Shown piece after piece: positions 56,788 to 64,000 of a stretch of DNA of 64,000 nt (positions are counted from its first letter, which is position 1; every line of letters starts with the position of its first letter). The DNA lies in contig NZ_CP019038.1 in the NCBI RefSeq assembly GCF_001941825.1, positions 2,356,001-2,420,000 on the forward strand, in the 5' to 3' direction. Source of the stretch: Massilia putida. GTDB lineage: Bacteria > Pseudomonadota > Gammaproteobacteria > Burkholderiales > Burkholderiaceae_D. The notes beneath the pieces are model-generated. The model did not search any database. It was not told where the DNA came from and saw only the letters and a program-made list of their open reading frames with translations. Made by a program: the position numbers and the translations under genes.

Positions 56788-59523
56788 ATGACTGTCCCAC
56801 ACGAAATTCACGCCGCCATGGCGAATAGCATTGCTGCACAGCCATCGGCCGAAAAACACACGGCTATCAATCCGCAGGGTGTGAAGCCTGGGAAAAGCCC
56901 CTTCTCTCCTATGATGCAGCAATACCTCAGCATCAAGGCCGACTACCCCACGATGCTCGTCTTCTACCGGATGGGCGACTTCTACGAGCTGTTCTTCGAG
57001 GACGCCGAGAAGGCCGCGCGCATTCTGGGCATCACGCTGACGGCGCGCGGCAGCTCGGGTGGCAATCCGATCAAGATGGCGGGCGTGCCCTTCCACTCGC
57101 TCGATCCCTACCTCGCCAAGCTGGTGAAACTGGGCGAGTCGTGCGCGATTTGCGAACAGATCGGCGATCCGGCGCTGAGCAAAGGTCCCGTCGAGCGCAA
57201 GGTCGTGCGCGTCGTCACGCCGGGGACGCTGACGGATGCCGATCTGCTGCCCGAAAAGGCCGAGCGTCCCCTGCTCGCCGTGTGCACGGTCACGACGCGC
57301 AAGGTGGTCACGACCGGTCTCGCATGGATGTCGCTGGCGAGCGGCGCATTGAAGCTGATGGAATTCGCGGGCGACGCGCGCACGGCCGCGACCCGCCTGA
57401 CCCAGGAACTGGAACGCATCGCGCCGGCCGAAGTGCTGCGCGCGGATGGCGGCGCGGATCTGTTCGAAGAGTCGCCGGTCGGCCACACGGCGCGCGTACC
57501 GGAATGGCATTTCGACGTCGTGCACGGCCACAAGGCGCTGCTCGACCAGTTGGGCGTCGCCACGCTGTCCGGCTTCGGTGCGGACGGTCTCGGCGCCGCG
57601 TTCGGCGCGGCCGGCGCGCTGCTGCGCTATGCCCAGGCGACGCAGGGCCGCGGCCTGCAGCACGTGAAGAGTCTCGCCGTCGAATCGGAGAGCGAATTCA
57701 TCGGCCTCGATGCGTCCACGCGCCGCAATCTCGAATTGACCGAGACGATCCGCGGCCACGAATCGCCCACGCTGTTTTCTCTGCTGGACGGCTGCCGCAC
57801 GGCGATGGGGTCGCGCCTGCTGCGCCACTGGCTGCATCACGCGAAGCGCGATCAGCGCGTGGCCCGTGCGCGTCACGAGGCGATCGAGGCGCTGGCCCAG
57901 CGCGACGCCATGCAGGACTTGTCCGCGACGCTCGCGCACGTGCCGGACATCGAACGCATCACGACGCGCATCGCGCTCTTGAGCGCGCGTCCGCGCGATC
58001 TCGCCAGCCTGCGCGACGGCCTGAAACAGCTGCCGGCCCTGCGCGAGCAGGTGGCGCGCTGCTTTATCCCGGGCGACTCGTGCCTGCTGCGCGACATCGT
58101 CGATGCCATCGCGATTCCCGAGGCGTGCGCCGACCTGCTTCAGCGTGCCATCGCGACGGAGCCGGCCGCGATGGTGCGCGACGGCGGCGTGTTCGCGCGC
58201 GGCTTCGATGCGGAGCTCGACGAGCTGCGCGCGCTGTCCGAGAACGCCGGCCAGTTCCTCGTCGACCTGGAGGCGCGCGAGCGCGCACGCACGGGCATCG
58301 CCAACCTGCGCGTCGAGTACAACCGCGTGCACGGCTTTTATATCGAGGTCACGAACGGCCAGGCCGACAAGGTGCCGGACGATTACCGCCGCCGCCAGAC
58401 GCTGAAGAACTGCGAGCGCTACATCACGCCCGAACTGAAGGCGTTCGAAGACAAGGCCTTGTCCGCGCAGGACCGGGCGCTGGCGCGCGAGAAGCTGCTG
58501 TACGACCTGCTGCTGGCCGACCTCGCGCCGCACATCGTCTGCCTGCAGCGCATCGCATCCGGCATCGCGCAGCTCGACACGCTGACCGCCCTCGCCGCCC
58601 ACGCCACGCGCAACAACTGGTGCATGCCGCAGCTGGTCGAGGAACCATGCCTGACGATCGTCGAAGGCCGCCATCCGGTCGTCGAAAACCAGATCGAACG
58701 CTTCATCGCCAACGACTGCAAACTGTCGAACGACCGTCGCCTGCTGTTGATCACCGGTCCGAACATGGGCGGCAAGTCGACGTTCATGCGCCAGGTCGCG
58801 CTGATCACGCTGCTGGCCTATGTCGGCAGCTACGTGCCGGCGACGAGCGCGACGATCGGCCCGATCGATCGCATCTTCACGCGCATCGGCGCGTCGGACG
58901 ACCTGGCGGGCGGCCGCTCCACGTTCATGGTGGAGATGACGGAATCGGCCACGATCCTGAACGGCGCGACCGAGCACTCGCTGGTACTGATGGATGAAGT
59001 GGGCCGCGGCACGTCGACGTTCGACGGCCTCGCGCTCGCGTGGGCCATCGCGCGCCACCTGATCGAGACGAGCCGCAGTTTTACCCTGTTCGCCACGCAC
59101 TACTTCGAACTGACGCAGCTGCCGGAACAGAATCCGAGCGCGGCCAACGTGCACCTGTCGGCCGTCGAGCACAAGGACAGCATCGTGTTCCTGCACGCCG
59201 TGCAGGACGGTCCCGCGTCGCAGAGCTACGGCCTGCAGGTCGCGCAGCTCGCGGGCGTGCCGCCTGGCGTGATCCGCGCCGCGCGCAAGCACCTGGCGCG
59301 GCTGGAAGCGCAGGCGCTCGATGCGACGCCGCAGCTCGATCTGTTCGCGCCGGCGCCGTGCGACGAGTCCGAAGCGGACACCGAAGCCGCGGCGCCGGCA
59401 GCAGTGCCGCAGTCGGCCGAATCGCCCGCACTGGCGCTGTTGGACGCCATCGATCCGGATGCCCTGAGCCCGCGCGAAGCGCTCGAACGCTTGTACGAGC
59501 TCAAGCGCCTGGCCTCGGCCTGA
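56788..59523 (+). CDS. mutS: DNA mismatch repair protein MutS
   Basis: 911 residues. N-terminal mismatch-binding domain with the Phe-x-Glu in [10 protein letters not shown], connector, lever and clamp, then ATPase with Walker [10 protein letters not shown] (657-665), [16 protein letters not shown] and THYFELTQL, and a C-terminal dimerisation tail. About 55 residues longer than E. coli MutS. The start at 56788 fits; an in-frame ATG at 56818 is also possible. A decayed copy of its 5' end lies at 38130-38343. Confidence 0.97.
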   Translation: MTVPHEIHAAMANSIAAQPSAEKHTAINPQGVKPGKSPFSPMMQQYLSIKADYPTMLVFYRMGDFYELFFEDAEKAARILGITLTARGSSGGNPIKMAGVPFHSLDPYLAKLVKLGESCAICEQIGDPALSKGPVERKVVRVVTPGTLTDADLLPEKAERPLLAVCTVTTRKVVTTGLAWMSLASGALKLMEFAGDARTAATRLTQELERIAPAEVLRADGGADLFEESPVGHTARVPEWHFDVVHGHKALLDQLGVATLSGFGADGLGAAFGAAGALLRYAQATQGRGLQHVKSLAVESESEFIGLDASTRRNLELTETIRGHESPTLFSLLDGCRTAMGSRLLRHWLHHAKRDQRVARARHEAIEALAQRDAMQDLSATLAHVPDIERITTRIALLSARPRDLASLRDGLKQLPALREQVARCFIPGDSCLLRDIVDAIAIPEACADLLQRAIATEPAAMVRDGGVFARGFDAELDELRALSENAGQFLVDLEARERARTGIANLRVEYNRVHGFYIEVTNGQADKVPDDYRRRQTLKNCERYITPELKAFEDKALSAQDRALAREKLLYDLLLADLAPHIVCLQRIASGIAQLDTLTALAAHATRNNWCMPQLVEEPCLTIVEGRHPVVENQIERFIANDCKLSNDRRLLLITGPNMGGKSTFMRQVALITLLAYVGSYVPATSATIGPIDRIFTRIGASDDLAGGRSTFMVEMTESATILNGATEHSLVLMDEVGRGTSTFDGLALAWAIARHLIETSRSFTLFATHYFELTQLPEQNPSAANVHLSAVEHKDSIVFLHAVQDGPASQSYGLQVAQLAGVPPGVIRAARKHLARLEAQALDATPQLDLFAPAPCDESEADTEAAAPAAVPQSAESPALALLDAIDPDALSPREALERLYELKRLASA

Positions 59524-59525
59524 CG

Positions 59526-60521
59526 ATGCAGCGGCTGTCGATACAGCGGCTGTCGATACAGCGGCTGTCGATACAGCGGCGCCGTTCGTACGCCCTGTTC
59601 GCTCTCCTCTGCGCCCTCGCGGGCGGCGCCCATGCGGACGGGCGCGACGAGGACGGCCACCGCTTCGCCATCGTCGGCCACGGTTTCACGGACGGCGGCG
59701 AAAAGCGCCTCAGGGAGGCGCTGCGCGACAACGACGACAATGCCGTCGCCTTCCTCGTCGTCACGGGCATCAAGGGCGCGAACGAACCCTGCTCGGACAA
59801 GCTGTACCAGAAGCGGCGCGAGCTGATCGACGAGGCGCGCCGGCCCGTCGTCGTGCTGCCGGCCGGCAGCGACTGGGCCGAGTGCCGGAACAGCGCCGGC
59901 CGCTCGAACGCCATCGAGCGCCTGAACCGCATGCGCGAATTGTTCTACGGCGAGCCGAACACGCTCGGCGAACGCAAGCTCGCGCTGACGCGCCAGTCGA
60001 TGAGCCCGCGCTTTCGCAGCTATGCGGAAAATGCCCACTGGTCGGTCGGCAAGGTACTGTACGCGACCGTCAACATGCCTGCCAATAACAACCACTACCT
60101 GAACGAAGCCGGCCGCAACAGCGAGTACGAGGACCGGCTCGTCGCGAACCGGTTCTGGCTGAACCGGCTGTTCGCCATCGCCAGGCGCGACAAGCTCGAA
60201 GCGGTCGTCCTGTTTTCCGAAGGGGACGTCAAGGCGCTCTCGCAGCCGACGGGCCTGCGCGCCCTGCTGCGCAGCGCCGTGCCGGACAACGACGGCTTCG
60301 CGGAACCGCGGCGGCTGATCATGTCGCTGGCGCAGAAATTCCCGGGCAAGGTGCTGCTGGTGGACGGCACGCGCGTGCGCGCGAAGCCGGTGATCGAATG
60401 GCACGGCAATGTCGGCCATCTGGCGGCCGGCGCGGATGCGCTGGAAGTGGTCGTCGATCCGGGAACGAAGACCCTGTTCAAGGTCGATTCCCGTAAGGTG
60501 GAGGCCGCGAAAGACCAGTGA
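59526..60521 (+). CDS. Secreted protein of unknown function, repeat in signal region
   Basis: 331 residues. The N-terminus is three copies of QRLSI before a hydrophobic core and cleavage near HA-DGRD. The mature part (GHGFTDGGEKRLREALRD, VVLPAGSDWAEC, NMPANNNHYL) has some look of a degenerate calcineurin-like phosphoesterase, but metal ligands are not complete. ATG 59526 is 2 bp after the mutS stop. If the ATG is real, no classical ribosome site precedes it beyond what mutS translation provides. Confidence 0.65.
   Translation: MQRLSIQRLSIQRLSIQRRRSYALFALLCALAGGAHADGRDEDGHRFAIVGHGFTDGGEKRLREALRDNDDNAVAFLVVTGIKGANEPCSDKLYQKRRELIDEARRPVVVLPAGSDWAECRNSAGRSNAIERLNRMRELFYGEPNTLGERKLALTRQSMSPRFRSYAENAHWSVGKVLYATVNMPANNNHYLNEAGRNSEYEDRLVANRFWLNRLFAIARRDKLEAVVLFSEGDVKALSQPTGLRALLRSAVPDNDGFAEPRRLIMSLAQKFPGKVLLVDGTRVRAKPVIEWHGNVGHLAAGADALEVVVDPGTKTLFKVDSRKVEAAKDQ
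59529..59573 (+). repeat. Three 15-bp tandem repeats in the signal-peptide coding region
   Basis: CAGCGGCTGTCGATA occurs three times in a row (59529-59543, 59544-59558, 59559-59573), followed by a partial CAGCGGC. The unit is in frame (QRLSI), so copy-number change would lengthen or shorten the n-region by five residues without breaking the gene. Confidence 0.9.
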
Positions 60522-60922
60522 CCAGGTCGCGGTGACTCTGGCCGACACAAATGAACGTCGTCCCCGCGATGCGCACCAGCGTCCGGAATGAAATTCGAAA
60601 AAAGTTACGTCATTCCCGCGAAAGCGGGATTAGTGCCCCCGGCACTATTCCCCCCATGCTGAGCCGCAGAATTCTGTACGTCAAAGGTACCGTAGTCTCG
60701 TACACGGACTGACGTCGGCACTTCTGCATGGGGGAACAGCCCGGCGGGCCGTTCCCCCTTTCGCGGGAGCGACGGCTTTTACCTATGAAAGTCATATTGC
60801 GCGGGTGGAATTATTCCGGACACCAGTGCGCGCATGCGGGGACCCAGGCTTTGGGTCCGAAGCCGAATGCATCGGGTTCCCGCCAAGGGCCGCCCGGGCC
60901 GGGAACGACGAGCTAACGATGC
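60522..60922. other. 401-bp non-coding stretch with repeat copy
   Basis: No supported gene. Carries the dispersed repeat copy at 60611-60739 and further GTTCCCCCTTTCGCGGGAGCGAC-like sequence, plus a GGACCCA/TGGGTCC hairpin at 60840-60858. Confidence 0.6.
60611..60739 (+). repeat. Dispersed intergenic repeat, copy B
   Basis: CATTCCCGCG-AAAG-CGGGAT hairpin, then AGTGCC-CCC-GGCACT, then CATGCTGAG, about 62 bases, and GCATGGGGGAACAG. Same order as copy A at 18030-18141, with an extra 24 bp between hairpin and CATGCTGAG. TTCCCCCCATGC and GCATGGGGGAA form a long-range inverted pair. Confidence 0.7.
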
Positions 60923-61465
60923 TTACTGCAGCGGCTGGCTGCGGAAGTGATCGCCCTCTTCGCTGTCCCCGATGTCGTCGTGGCCGTGATCGTGGCCATG
61001 GGCCCCGTGCACGTGGCCGTGCGCGATCTCTTCCGGCGTTGCCGCGCGGACGTCGATCACGGACAGGTCGAAGCGCAGGGCCATGCCGGCCAGCGGGTGA
61101 TTGCCGTCGAGGACGACCTTGTCGTCGGCGATTTCGGTGACGGTGAAGATAACCGGCTCTTCCTCGCTGCCCTCGGCCACGCCTTCGAACTGCATGCCGA
61201 CTTCGATCGGCTCCGGGAGGCGGTTGCGTTCTTCGACCTTGACCAGGTTCGGATCGTAGTCGCCGAACGCGTCTTCCGGCTCGATCTGGATGGTCGACGT
61301 GTAACCCACGTCCTTGCCGTCCAGCTCTTCTTCGATCTTGGGCAGCGTGTTTTCGTAGCCACCGTGCAGGTAGACCATCGGCTGGGCGCCGTCTTCGATC
61401 AGGTTGTTCTGGGCGTCGGACAGTTTATAGTTCACCGACACAACCGTGTTCTGGGCAATCTTCAT
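60923..61465 (-). CDS. SlyD-type FKBP peptidyl-prolyl isomerase
   Basis: 180 residues: split FKBP domain with an insert-in-flap (YTSTIQIEPEDAFGDYD), and a His/Asp-rich tail HGHVHGAHGHDHGHDD that should bind nickel or zinc, as in SlyD. Cytoplasmic chaperone/isomerase. ATG 61465 has AGGAAG upstream; the longer frame is unsupported. Divergent from the cupin gene. Confidence 0.9.
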   Translation of the reverse strand: MKIAQNTVVSVNYKLSDAQNNLIEDGAQPMVYLHGGYENTLPKIEEELDGKDVGYTSTIQIEPEDAFGDYDPNLVKVEERNRLPEPIEVGMQFEGVAEGSEEEPVIFTVTEIADDKVVLDGNHPLAGMALRFDLSVIDVRAATPEEIAHGHVHGAHGHDHGHDDIGDSEEGDHFRSQPLQ

Positions 61466-61544
61466 TGCACTTCCTTTCGTGGGTAAGGTTGCGATTATAA
61501 CCCTACCACCGGTTTGCCCCGCCCGGCGCTGGTTATAATGACGC

Positions 61545-62666
61545 ATGCAAAAATTACAGCTCCTCGGGAACATCACCCCCGCCCAGTTCCTCCGCGATTA
61601 CTGGCACAAGAAACCTCTGCTGATCCGTCAGGCGATCCCCAATTTCAAGCCGCTGCTCAAGTTCGAGAAGCTGGCCGAACTGGCGACTTTGAACCACGTG
61701 GAGTCGCGCCTCGTCACGCTGGCCGATGGCCAATGGGACATGCAGCAGGGCCCGCTGGCCGAACTGCCGCCGCGCACCCAGCGCGAATGGACCATGCTCG
61801 TCCAAGGCGTCAACCTGCACGACCCCAAGGCGGACGCCCTGCTGCGCCAGTTCCGCTTCGTGCCGGACGCGCGCCTGGACGACCTGATGGTCAGCTATGC
61901 GACGGACGGCGGCGGCGTCGGCCCGCACTTCGATTCCTACGACGTGTTCCTGCTGCAGGCGCAAGGAACCCGCCGCTGGCGCATCGGCGCACAGCAGGAC
62001 CTGACGCTCGTCGACGGCCTGCCGCTGAAGATCCTGGCCAATTTCGAGCCCGAGGAAGAATTCGTGCTGGAACCGGGCGACATGCTGTACCTGCCGCCGC
62101 ACTACGCCCACGACGGCGTGGCCGAGGGCGAATGCATGACGTATTCGATCGGCTTCCGCTCGCCGTCGTTCCAGGAGCTGGGCGAAGCTTTCCTGCAGTT
62201 CATGGCCGACTCGATCGACCTGCCGGGCCGCTATGCCGATCCGGGCCTGCAGCCCGCGAAGAACCCGGCCGAGATCCCGCGCGACATGCTGGCGACCATT
62301 ACCGAAGAACTCAACAAGGTACGCTGGGACGAGGAAGACGTGACGATCTTCCTGGGCGAATATCTGTCCGAGCCCAAGCACAACGTGTTCTTCACGCCGG
62401 TGGCGAAGCCGCTGACGGTGGGCCGCTTCATGGAGCAGGCCGCGAAGAAGGGCCTCAAACTGTCGCCCAAGACGCTGATGCTCTACCGCGGCAAGCACGT
62501 GTTCATCAACGGCGAATCGTTCGCCGTCGGGCGCGCGGACAAGACCGTGCTGGATGTGCTCGCCAACGAGCGCGGCTTGGGCGGCGCCCTGCTCGACCGG
62601 GCGTCGGACGACGTGCTGGAAGCGCTGTACACCTGGTACCAGGACGGCTGGTTGGAGCTCGCCTGA
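61545..62666 (+). CDS. roxA: Cupin/JmjC 2-oxoglutarate oxygenase (RoxA/YcfD-like)
   Basis: 373 residues. Iron triad is visible as His128, Asp130 (GPHFDSYD) and His189 (HYAHDG). The N-terminus (MQKLQLLGNITPAQFLRDYWHKKPLLIRQA) and length match bacterial ribosomal L16 arginine hydroxylases. C-terminal winged-helix-like region follows. Symbol given by family resemblance. The next gene begins 2 bp after its stop. Confidence 0.87.
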   Translation: MQKLQLLGNITPAQFLRDYWHKKPLLIRQAIPNFKPLLKFEKLAELATLNHVESRLVTLADGQWDMQQGPLAELPPRTQREWTMLVQGVNLHDPKADALLRQFRFVPDARLDDLMVSYATDGGGVGPHFDSYDVFLLQAQGTRRWRIGAQQDLTLVDGLPLKILANFEPEEEFVLEPGDMLYLPPHYAHDGVAEGECMTYSIGFRSPSFQELGEAFLQFMADSIDLPGRYADPGLQPAKNPAEIPRDMLATITEELNKVRWDEEDVTIFLGEYLSEPKHNVFFTPVAKPLTVGRFMEQAAKKGLKLSPKTLMLYRGKHVFINGESFAVGRADKTVLDVLANERGLGGALLDRASDDVLEALYTWYQDGWLELA

Positions 62667-62668
62667 TC

Positions 62669-63148
62669 ATGACCGCGCCCTCGCTTCTGCCCTTCGACAC
62701 CCGCGCCGCGTTCCAGCAGCAGCTCGGCGAGGCGATGGCGCGGGCGCGGTCGACGCTCGACATGTTCGATCCCGATGTTTCCCTGTTCCGGCTGGGCGCG
62801 CCGGACGTCGATGCGGTCTTGCGCCGCTTCCTGCACGGCGGCGGCCGACTGCGCCTGGCGCTGCACGAGACGTCGCACCTGGAGCGCGACGCGCCGCGCT
62901 TCCTGCGCCTGCTCAAGGATTATGCGCACGGCATCGAATGCCGCCGGACGCCGCGCGCGCTGCGCGACCTCACGGATTCGTTCTGCATCGCGGACGATCT
63001 GCACATCGTGCGGCGTTTCCACAGCCATCATATGCGCGGTGAAGCCGCATTTGACGCACCGCAACAAACCGAGGTATCGCGTCTGCGTTTCGAGGCGATT
63101 TGGGCAGAATCGCAGCCTGGTCTGCGGACCAGTGTTACCGGACTGTAA
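62669..63148 (+). CDS. Small protein of unknown function
   Basis: 159 residues, basic and acidic, no signal. FDPDVSLFRLGAPDVDAVLRRFL and LRLALHETSHLERDAPRFLRLL recall the C-terminal appendix of some betaproteobacterial acetyltransferases, but no acetyltransferase motif is visible. Its ATG is 2 bp after the roxA stop, so co-translated. Confidence 0.65.
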   Translation: MTAPSLLPFDTRAAFQQQLGEAMARARSTLDMFDPDVSLFRLGAPDVDAVLRRFLHGGGRLRLALHETSHLERDAPRFLRLLKDYAHGIECRRTPRALRDLTDSFCIADDLHIVRRFHSHHMRGEAAFDAPQQTEVSRLRFEAIWAESQPGLRTSVTGL

Positions 63149-63367
63149 GTACGTACTATGCGTCATTTCTCCTATGAGAATTGGCGCACGGACATGCCAT
63201 GTGGCATTGCAAGAAAATGCACGTTACCCGTTCTGGCAACTGTTACGTCTTGACACGACTTTTCTATTGCGATTCAGTAAATTTGGCTATAATATCGGGT
63301 TAGGAAGGTTCCGTTGTCTGTAGGCACTTTTTCCAAAGTATACAAACAAGAGAATTCCTGACGAGCG

Positions 63368-63385
63368 ATAATTACCGGTAATTAT
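63368..63385. promoter_or_regulatory. Perfect 18-bp palindrome upstream of the lipoprotein gene
   Basis: ATAATTACCGGTAATTAT, 38 bp before the ATG. A promoter-like TATAAT is at 63288-63293 upstream. Candidate operator. Confidence 0.5.
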
Positions 63386-63423
63386 TCATCGCACCACCCT
63401 TTTGAATTAATTAAGGAAAAACC

Positions 63424-63696
63424 ATGAAAAAATCTCTGCTGATCGTTTCCCTGCTGGCTGTTGCCCTGGCTGCTTGCTCGAAGAAAGAAGAAGCTCCGGC
63501 CGCTGCTCCGGCTGCTCCGGCTGCTGAGACCGCCCCGGCTGCTGCTCCGGCCGCTCCGGCTGCTGACGCTGCCGCTACCCCGGCTGCTCCGGCCGCTGCT
63601 GAAGCTGCTGCTTCGGCCGCTTCGGCTGCTGCTTCGGCTGCTTCGGCTGCTGCTGAAGCCGCTTCGGCTGCTGCTGCTCCGGCTGCTTCGAAGTAA
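63424..63696 (+). CDS. Alanine/proline-rich lipoprotein
   Basis: 90 residues. Signal peptide with lipobox VALAAC (Cys18), then KKEEA and an almost pure Ala/Pro/Ser/Glu tail. Alanine codons are nearly all GCT with some GCC; GCG and GCA are absent, unlike the rest of the window. AAGGAAA precedes the ATG. Probably an abundant envelope lipoprotein of low complexity; function unknown. Confidence 0.75.
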   Translation: MKKSLLIVSLLAVALAACSKKEEAPAAAPAAPAAETAPAAAPAAPAADAAATPAAPAAAEAAASAASAAASAASAAAEAASAAAAPAASK

Positions 63697-63713
63697 TTCG
63701 AACCGCCCGATTG

Positions 63714-63742
63714 AAAAAACCGGCCCGCGGGCCGGTTTTTTT
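63714..63742 (+). terminator. Terminator after the lipoprotein gene
   Basis: AAAAAA-CCGGCCCGCGGGCCGG-TTTTTTT, a near-perfect hairpin with T-run, working on either strand. Confidence 0.9.
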
Positions 63743-63773
63743 ACGTCCGCGGTTTTGTTTATCCATACGCGGA

Positions 63774-63804
63774 TAAAAAAACCGGCCTCGCGGGCCGGTT
63801 TTTT
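63774..63804 (-). terminator. Second, near-identical bidirectional terminator
   Basis: AAAAAAACCGGCC-TCGC-GGCCGGTTTTTT, a close copy of the first one 60 bp away; likely ends the BamC-like gene. Confidence 0.85.
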
Positions 63805-63825
63805 CATGCGCTGACGAATACGGGT

Positions 63826-64000
63826 TTATTTCAACTCGTCCGCCAGCAGCTTGAGGATCTTGGCGCCGGTCGGCGACGTCTCCGGCTTGCCGTCGTTCGT
63901 CTGGACGGTCACGTCGGTCGACGTCGCGCCCTGCACGGTCGAGACGAGCACGCGGTACTTCTGCGCTTCCTTGTTCTTGTCGTCGCCACCGAACAGCTTG
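63826..64000 (-). CDS. bamC: BamC-like outer membrane assembly lipoprotein, C-terminal end only
   Basis: Only the last 57 codons (ending LKLLADELK) are inside the window; the start is beyond the right edge. The visible part, with QKYRVLVST and GKPETSPTGAKIL, resembles the C-terminal helix-grip domain of BamC, a component of the BAM complex that folds outer membrane proteins. Identification rests on a short stretch. Confidence 0.55.
   Translation of the reverse strand, partial: KLFGGDDKNKEAQKYRVLVSTVQGATSTDVTVQTNDGKPETSPTGAKILKLLADELK

Noticed and set aside
56725..59292. 855-codon frame opposite mutS
   Set aside because: Antisense shadow. Its C-terminal similarity to a frame at 38159-38353 only reflects the mutS duplication.
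59529..59573. Short direct repeats as a CRISPR array
   Set aside because: Units are contiguous with no spacers and are in frame in a coding gene.
60728..60916. 62-codon frame in the repeat-containing gap
   Set aside because: Built from repeat and hairpin sequence; no support.

Overview
The window looks like a chromosomal segment of a high-GC Gram-negative betaproteobacterium, most probably Oxalobacteraceae (Massilia/Duganella-like). This is inferred from gene content: paired cyanophycin synthetases with their companion exporter and DUF1854 protein, MutS, a RoxA-like cupin, SlyD-type FKBP, a BamC-like tail and AhpC/AhpF. No rRNA, tRNA or CRISPR array was seen.

Layout. 1-5492: DNA-repair block on the minus strand (RecQ, ligase-associated nuclease, ATP-dependent DNA ligase, Lhr-like helicase cut by the left edge). 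5706-8926: two small genes, then ahpF and ahpC. 9144-15296: a translationally coupled signalling operon (CHASE3/GAF/triple-receiver hybrid kinase, CheR, receiver-less CheB, receiver-kinase). 15413-19226: a UvrA2-like ATPase and a PRISE-like reductase. 19293-26362: nucleoside uptake and salvage (two permeases and an ATPase facing left; a GntR regulator, Tsx-like porin, BMP binding protein and nucleoside deaminase facing right) around a shared control region with two TTGTATAC operators. 26373-35562: cyanophycin locus (glycosyltransferase, DUF1854 protein and exporter leftward; cphA' and cphA rightward). 35766-37991: small envelope genes, including an HD/RD-repeat protein and a MipA/OmpV protein.

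38130-46290 is the accessory part. A decayed copy of the mutS promoter and 5' end is joined to the wreck of a MalT/LuxR-type regulator. Then come a possible recombinase remnant, an 820-residue protein with an HExxE motif and two phospholipase D HKD motifs, an integrase whose catalytic half is replaced by an IS3-type transposase tail, a repeat-containing non-coding stretch and a class II Fic protein. Codon use is more mixed here than in the flanks. DedA follows.

47473-56061: an RND efflux operon (lipoprotein outer-membrane factor, adaptor, pump), a periplasmic beta-propeller protein and an OmpR-type regulator with a QseC-like kinase broken by a one-base frameshift. 56058-63148: a START-like protein, the intact mutS, a secreted protein with 15-bp tandem repeats in its signal-peptide region, a SlyD-type FKBP, the RoxA-like cupin and a small unknown protein. 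The right end has an Ala-rich lipoprotein, twin terminators and a BamC-like tail cut by the edge.

The most interesting points are the mutS-fragment/LuxR chimera, the HExxE-PLD protein in the island, the cphA' nucleotide-loop loss with its zinc-ribbon exporter, the integrase/IS3 chimera and the in-frame 15-bp repeat.
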